Positions 6,367 through 9,995 of a DNA stretch of 9,995 nucleotides are shown one piece after another (position 1 is the first letter of the stretch; each line of letters opens with the position of its first letter). The position numbers and the translations under genes are program-made. The notes under the pieces were generated by a model. That model was not told the origin of the DNA, ran no database searches, and saw only the letters and a program-made list of their open reading frames with translations. The stretch covers positions 1 through 9,995 of the forward strand of contig JAGMBM010000056.1 of the NCBI GenBank assembly GCA_023129675.1, written 5' to 3'. Source of the DNA: Hadesarchaea archaeon. GTDB lineage: Archaea > Hadarchaeota > Hadarchaeia > Hadarchaeales > Hadarchaeaceae.

Positions 6367-6390
6367 CTTAAAGTCAGGTGAATTTAAATG
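6367..6390 (+). promoter_or_regulatory. TATA-like promoter elements of the pfkB-AOR operon
   Basis: There are two candidate TATA elements: CTTAAAG (6367-6373) and TTTAAAT (6383-6389). They predict transcription starts near 6396 and 6412. Either would place the possible starts GTG 6378 and ATG 6393 upstream of the transcript, so both favour ATG 6423. The second element, 37 bases from that ATG, fits the spacing seen at the other genes better. Confidence 0.45.
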
Positions 6391-6422
6391 GAATGGCAAA
6401 AAAATCACAAGGGGTTAGAGGT

Positions 6423-7358
6423 ATGGTTGCAAAAATCATAGGCTTGGGCGTAAGCTCGATAGATATGTTTGTAATAGTCGAGGAGTTCTGCAAACCCGAC
6501 GACAAGATTTGGATAAAAAATTTCGCGAGGCAATGTGGGGGGGTCGTCGCGAATTTCTGCGTGGGCGTGGCGCGCAACGCCGTCAAGTCCGGCTTCATGG
6601 GTTCAGCTGGCGACGACCCAAACGGTCATGAGATAATGCAAAATTTTGAAAATCACGACATGGACATGGACCATTTCTTTCTGAAAAAAGAGACAAAAAC
6701 TCCGGTCAATATTATAGTTGTGGATTCTCACGGAAGTCGCCAAATACTTCAGGATTCATACATGGAAAAAAATGTCCTCAGCGCGGATGAAATTGTATCG
6801 GAGTATGTCGCTAAAGCAGATATATTCCACACCGATGCGGTGAAAATTGATGCGGCCAGAAAATGCATGAAAATCGCAAAGGAGGCGGGTAAGAAAGTCT
6901 CTTTCGATCTGGAGAGGCATGTCGCCGTGTATGGTTTGGACGCGATTAAAGATTTGCTTGGGATGACGGATATCCTCTTGCCCAACCGTAGAGGAGCCCT
7001 TGAACTTACTAAAGAAACCGATGTCAGGAAGGCGGCGAAAAAACTGTTAAGCCTTGGGCCAGATATCGTCCTCATAACAATGGGTGAAGAGGGATCCATA
7101 CTCGTAACCTCTGAGGGGGAGCACCGAATACCCATTTATAAAGTCGAAAATGTGGTGGATACGACTGGCGCGGGCGATTGCTTCAACTCGGCTTTCATCA
7201 GCAGCATTTACAAGGGGATGACCCCGAAGGAGGCCGCAGATTTTGCCTCGGCATCCGCGGCCCTTTCCGTGACTAAAGTGGGTGCTCAATCCATGCCGAC
7301 ATTGAAAGAGGTTGAAAAGTTTTTAGGAGGCAACCCCAAGAGGGGAACGGTGGGGTGA
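6423..7358 (+). CDS. PfkB/ribokinase-family carbohydrate kinase
   Basis: The 311-residue product is a ribokinase-fold kinase that should phosphorylate a sugar, sugar acid or nucleoside with ATP in the cytoplasm. It begins KIIGLGVSSID, with the substrate-site Asp at D14. It continues with the CGGVVAN motif (family signature 1 region) and ends with DTTGAGDCFNSAF, whose D252 is the expected catalytic base in the GAGD anion-hole motif. The NxxE motif, usually PNEEE, instead reads PNRRGALE, so the Glu is missing at its normal place. ATG 6423 is chosen because homologues begin close to this point and because of the promoter spacing; ATG 6393 and GTG 6378 are in-frame alternatives. The gene lies four bases before the aldehyde oxidoreductase gene. 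2-keto-3-deoxygluconate kinase is one possible identity, suggested only by that neighbour; substrate unknown. Confidence 0.85.
   Translation: MVAKIIGLGVSSIDMFVIVEEFCKPDDKIWIKNFARQCGGVVANFCVGVARNAVKSGFMGSAGDDPNGHEIMQNFENHDMDMDHFFLKKETKTPVNIIVVDSHGSRQILQDSYMEKNVLSADEIVSEYVAKADIFHTDAVKIDAARKCMKIAKEAGKKVSFDLERHVAVYGLDAIKDLLGMTDILLPNRRGALELTKETDVRKAAKKLLSLGPDIVLITMGEEGSILVTSEGEHRIPIYKVENVVDTTGAGDCFNSAFISSIYKGMTPKEAADFASASAALSVTKVGAQSMPTLKEVEKFLGGNPKRGTVG
7354..7358 (+). promoter_or_regulatory. Ribosome binding site of the AOR gene
   Basis: GGTGA, within GGGGTGAG, lies four bases before ATG 7363 and overlaps the TGA stop of the kinase gene. It is one of the few clear Shine-Dalgarno sequences in the window. 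That fits an internal operon gene that needs its own ribosome binding site, while first genes here have very short leaders. Confidence 0.6.
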
Positions 7359-7362
7359 GAAC

Positions 7363-9255
7363 ATGGCTTATGGCTACAATGGCAAGATTTTACGCGTCGA
7401 TTTGTCAAGCGGAAAAATCTCGGTAGATGAGCCGGATGAGGTTTTCTACAGGAGGTATATCGGGGGAAGGAGCCTTGCGCTTTACTACCTCCTGAAGGAG
7501 CTGGAGCCAGGCGTAGACCCATTAGGGCCAGACAACATGCTAATCTTTGCGACGAGTGTCATCACTGGTGCCCCCCTCCCGGGCACATCCCGGTTCTCGG
7601 TTGCCGCGAGGTCTCCACTTACCGAGACCTATGGCGAGTCGGAGGCGGGAGGTTTTTTTGGGCCCGAGTTGAAATTTGCCGACTATGATGCGGTGATTAT
7701 CAAAGGAAAGGCGGACAAGCCCGTTTACCTGTGGATTCATGATGGCGAGGTGGAGATACGCGACGCTGGCAAGATATGGGGGAAAACGGGCAAAGAGGTC
7801 CAAGAAGGCATCCGTGAGGAGCTGGGAGATGATAAAGTTAGGGTCGCTCTGATAGGCCCCGCCGGCGAGAAACTTGTCCGGTTTGCCTGCATCGTCAACG
7901 AGTTGAAACATGTGAATGGCCGCGGCGGCATGGGCGCAGTCATGGGATCAAAAAACCTCAAGGCAGTAGCAGTAAGGGGAACGAAGAGGGTGGAGGCAAA
8001 AGAGCCCGACACCGTAAAGTCCCTGGCGAAGTGGTTCAGTGAGAACTACATGAAAAACCCGGATACATCGGGCCTCCACCGCTTGGGTACATCCATTCTT
8101 GTCCTCCCACATAACGAATTAGGAGCCCTCCCAACTAGGAACTTCCATGAGGGTTCGTTTGAAGGGGTTGAGAAAATAAGTGGGGAGAGGTTAAAGGAGA
8201 CCCTGCTGGTCGGCCAGAAGTCATGTTTTGCGTGTCCTGTCGGATGTAAGAGGGTGGTCAAGGTCGATGAGCCCTTCAAAGTGGATCCCGCTTACGGAGG
8301 TCCGGAGTATGAAACACTCGCCGATTTCGGTTCGAACTGCGGTGTCGACGATTTGAAAACCGTGGTAAAGGCTGCGGAGATCTGCAACGCATACACGATG
8401 GATACCGTATCTACCGCCACGACGATCGCTTTTGCGATGGAATGCTTCGAGAATGGCATCCTTACAAAAGATGACACGGGCGGAATCGACCTGAAGTTTG
8501 GCAACGCTGAGGCGATGGTAAAAATGGTGGAGATGATAGCCAAACGCGAGGGCCTTGGTGACCTCCTCGCGGAAGGGTCAAAGAGGGCCGCCAAAAAAAT
8601 CGGGAGAGGAGCTGAGAAATTTGCGATGCAGGTTAAGGGTAAGGAGCTCCCGATGCACGAGCCCCGCTTGAAAACGGGTGTGGGGTTGGGTTACGCCGTT
8701 TCGCCCATTGGAGCTGATCATGTTCAGGTGGAGCACGATCCCTGCTTCGAGGAAAAGGGCTTATTCTTGGACCAGCTCAGCTCAATCGGCATCCTAGAGC
8801 CCGTGAAAAGCCTCGATATAGGCCCGCGTAAGGTCAGGCTTTTCACCTACTTGCAGCATTGGTGGAGCTTGGGCAACTGTCTCGACATATGTCTGTTCAC
8901 AACCGCTCCCGTCAGGGTGTGGAAGATACCGCAAGTGGTAGAGATGGTAAATGCGGTCACGGGTTGGGACACGACGACATGGGAGCTCATGAAAGTCGGG
9001 GAACGTGGCACCACGATGGCCCGGGCATTCAACGTCAGAGAGGGCTTTACCAAAGATGACGATTGGATCCCGGAGCGGTTTTTTGAGCCTCTCGAAGGCG
9101 GCCCGCTAAAGGGCAAGAAACTCTCGAAAGATGAATTCAAGCAGGCAATTGCCACATATTATCAGATGATGGGTTGGGACGAAACCGGCGTGCCCACTGG
9201 GGCAAAGTTAGAGGAACTCGATGTCGGATGGGTCGCCGACAAGTTAAGGAAATGA
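7363..9255 (+). CDS. Aldehyde:ferredoxin oxidoreductase family tungstoenzyme
   Basis: The 630-residue product belongs to the AOR family (COG2414): tungsten or molybdenum bis-pterin plus one 4Fe-4S cluster, oxidising aldehydes to acids and reducing ferredoxin in the cytoplasm of anaerobes. The N-terminal domain shows YGYNGKILRVDLSSGK, PGTSRFSVAARSPLT, EAGGFFGPELKFA and GRGGMGAVMGSKNLKA. SCFACPVGC supplies cluster cysteines C288, C291 and C295, the same numbers as in Pyrococcus furiosus AOR; the fourth is probably C510 in NCLDICLF. E315 (GPEYE) and H453 (GADH) match the proposed catalytic Glu and His. The two pterin-binding DxxGL(D/C) motifs are altered to NAYTMD (342-347) and NCLDIC (505-510). 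It is translated from an operon with a PfkB kinase. The aldehyde is unknown; glyceraldehyde-3-phosphate or another sugar-derived aldehyde would suit the neighbour. Confidence 0.93.
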   Translation: MAYGYNGKILRVDLSSGKISVDEPDEVFYRRYIGGRSLALYYLLKELEPGVDPLGPDNMLIFATSVITGAPLPGTSRFSVAARSPLTETYGESEAGGFFGPELKFADYDAVIIKGKADKPVYLWIHDGEVEIRDAGKIWGKTGKEVQEGIREELGDDKVRVALIGPAGEKLVRFACIVNELKHVNGRGGMGAVMGSKNLKAVAVRGTKRVEAKEPDTVKSLAKWFSENYMKNPDTSGLHRLGTSILVLPHNELGALPTRNFHEGSFEGVEKISGERLKETLLVGQKSCFACPVGCKRVVKVDEPFKVDPAYGGPEYETLADFGSNCGVDDLKTVVKAAEICNAYTMDTVSTATTIAFAMECFENGILTKDDTGGIDLKFGNAEAMVKMVEMIAKREGLGDLLAEGSKRAAKKIGRGAEKFAMQVKGKELPMHEPRLKTGVGLGYAVSPIGADHVQVEHDPCFEEKGLFLDQLSSIGILEPVKSLDIGPRKVRLFTYLQHWWSLGNCLDICLFTTAPVRVWKIPQVVEMVNAVTGWDTTTWELMKVGERGTTMARAFNVREGFTKDDDWIPERFFEPLEGGPLKGKKLSKDEFKQAIATYYQMMGWDETGVPTGAKLEELDVGWVADKLRK

Positions 9256-9291
9256 GTTTTCGACTCAAAAAATGAGAAAACTCAACTTTTT
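9253..9291. terminator. Bidirectional hairpin terminator between convergent genes
   Basis: TGAGTTTTC (9253-9261) pairs perfectly with GAAAACTCA (9276-9284) around a 14-base loop. On the plus strand the hairpin is followed, after two bases, by five T residues (9287-9291). The left arm begins with the AOR stop codon and the right arm ends with the stop codon of the minus-strand gene. One hairpin could therefore serve both transcripts. Confidence 0.6.
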
Positions 9292-9995
9292 GCCAACCAT
9301 TTCAAAATTTGGTATAAGAATTGAATGTATTGATCGCCCAATTCCATGTCACCGATCATTACCCTTTCTGTTCCCCAATCCACCATCCCACCGACCCAAT
9401 GCGGCGATGCATCAGTCATTAGTGCAAGGGTCCTGCCTTCTCCATGCTTACGAACTGCGAGCAAAGGATTCTCTTCTTTAGCCAAACTTATTCCTTCAAC
9501 CCTATCCTTGCCTGAAGATTCTATTCTTCTCGAAGTTAGGAGAATTTCAGCGTCAGGTTTTGCGTTGACCTTATTGTATCCACAAATAGTGGGTGCATCA
9601 TTCCATGGCAACCCTTCTAGAATCGGATGTTCTTTTTTCTTGATTATCTTGAAACCATTTGAATCATTAATCCTATCGTCCTCTGGTAAACAATTTACCG
9701 GCAATACTTCTTCAACTGGCGTACCCTTGTAGTTTCCCTTGGAACCGGTAAATGACCACCATCCACCTATCATTCCCAAGCATCCACCCTTCTCTACATA
9801 TTCTTTCAACAACGCCATTCGGTCGGATAATGACGAACCTGGAGCATCGCTTATTACCACTGCATCGTATTCTGATAATTGATCCTGCGTCGATGGCATT
9901 TCCTGTAATCGATCTGGTGGGATATGGGTGTAATCAATACCTGATTTTTTCATTACAGCTATCAGGTATCTCGCATATACTTCCGGTTCACCAGC
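9282..9995 (-). CDS. Partial glutamine amidotransferase-fold protein (PF07090-like)
   Basis: The visible 237 C-terminal residues are like the putative glutamine amidotransferase family PF07090, class I GATase/ThuA-type Rossmann fold. Marks are YDAVVISDAPGSSL, LLKEYVEKGGCLGMIGGWWS, the GTPVEEVLPV segment, EHPILEGLPW and, near the end, GEGRTLALMTDASPHW. The residue after the elbow glycines is Trp rather than the Cys of a true amidotransferase, as is usual for this family, so glutaminase activity is not expected. The frame stays open from the Met codon at 9951-9953 to the window edge and encodes AGEPEVYARYLIAV, which looks like family sequence. That Met is therefore internal, and the true start lies to the right of the window. 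The gene converges on the AOR gene and is more AT-rich than its neighbours. Its function is unknown. Confidence 0.8.
   Translation of the reverse strand, partial: AGEPEVYARYLIAVMKKSGIDYTHIPPDRLQEMPSTQDQLSEYDAVVISDAPGSSLSDRMALLKEYVEKGGCLGMIGGWWSFTGSKGNYKGTPVEEVLPVNCLPEDDRINDSNGFKIIKKKEHPILEGLPWNDAPTICGYNKVNAKPDAEILLTSRRIESSGKDRVEGISLAKEENPLLAVRKHGEGRTLALMTDASPHWVGGMVDWGTERVMIGDMELGDQYIQFLYQILKWLAKS

Noticed and set aside
8859..9059. Short plus-strand frame inside the AOR gene
   Set aside because: It is an alternative frame of a well-supported AOR coding region, with no start signal or recognisable product.
9951..9953. Met codon as the start of the GATase-fold gene
   Set aside because: The frame continues without a stop to the right edge and encodes family-like sequence (AGEPEVYARYLIAV), so this Met is internal and the gene is partial.

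Overview
The window looks archaeal. It carries a 20S-proteasome-type beta subunit, an archaeal TctA-like permease (COG1784 type), a tungsten-type aldehyde:ferredoxin oxidoreductase, and surface proteins with archaeal N- and C-terminal anchors. Six transcription starts have an AT-rich TATA-like box about 33-38 bases before the start codon. The oxidoreductase implies an anaerobe, possibly thermophilic. Gene content alone does not fix the lineage; an uncultured group such as Hadarchaeota or Bathyarchaeia is a guess. Base composition is uneven: the permease/OB-fold block (1503-3413) is clearly GC-rich, while the first surface-protein gene and the last gene (9282-9995) are more AT-rich.

Layout: (1) 1-144 holds a hairpin with a T-run and a short minus-strand remnant whose eight codons match the C-terminus of the permease gene further right, followed by the promoter of (2) a 448-aa surface protein (145-1491, +) with an N-terminal beta-domain, a CARDB-like domain, two near-identical 81-residue modules and a PEF-like C-terminal anchor. 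(3) A convergent minus-strand operon (1503-3413) encodes a membrane-anchored tandem OB-fold protein and, with no gap, a TctA-like permease. (4) An intergenic region (3414-3548) holds two divergent promoters inside an apparent tandem duplication. (5) A surface-anchored transglutaminase-like protein starts with TTG (3549-4985, +). (6) A proteasome beta homologue (5023-5634, +) keeps most active-site residues but has no Thr in the normal position 1 register. (7) A PurC homologue lies on the minus strand (5638-6312). (8) A PfkB-family kinase and an aldehyde:ferredoxin oxidoreductase form a tight operon (6423-9255, +). (9) A partial minus-strand gene for a PF07090-like glutamine amidotransferase-fold protein (9282-9995) runs off the right edge.

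Three functional themes can be read. The first is cell-surface biology: two exported, anchored proteins with CARDB-like domains, one with an intact Cys-His-Asp triad. The second is a transport-related operon pairing a TctA-like permease with an apparently exported OB-fold protein. The third is a two-gene metabolic operon joining sugar (or related) phosphorylation to ferredoxin-linked aldehyde oxidation. The proteasome and purine genes are housekeeping-type genes with altered motifs. No tRNA, rRNA, CRISPR array or intact mobile element was seen, and there is no gene-free stretch longer than 300 bases.
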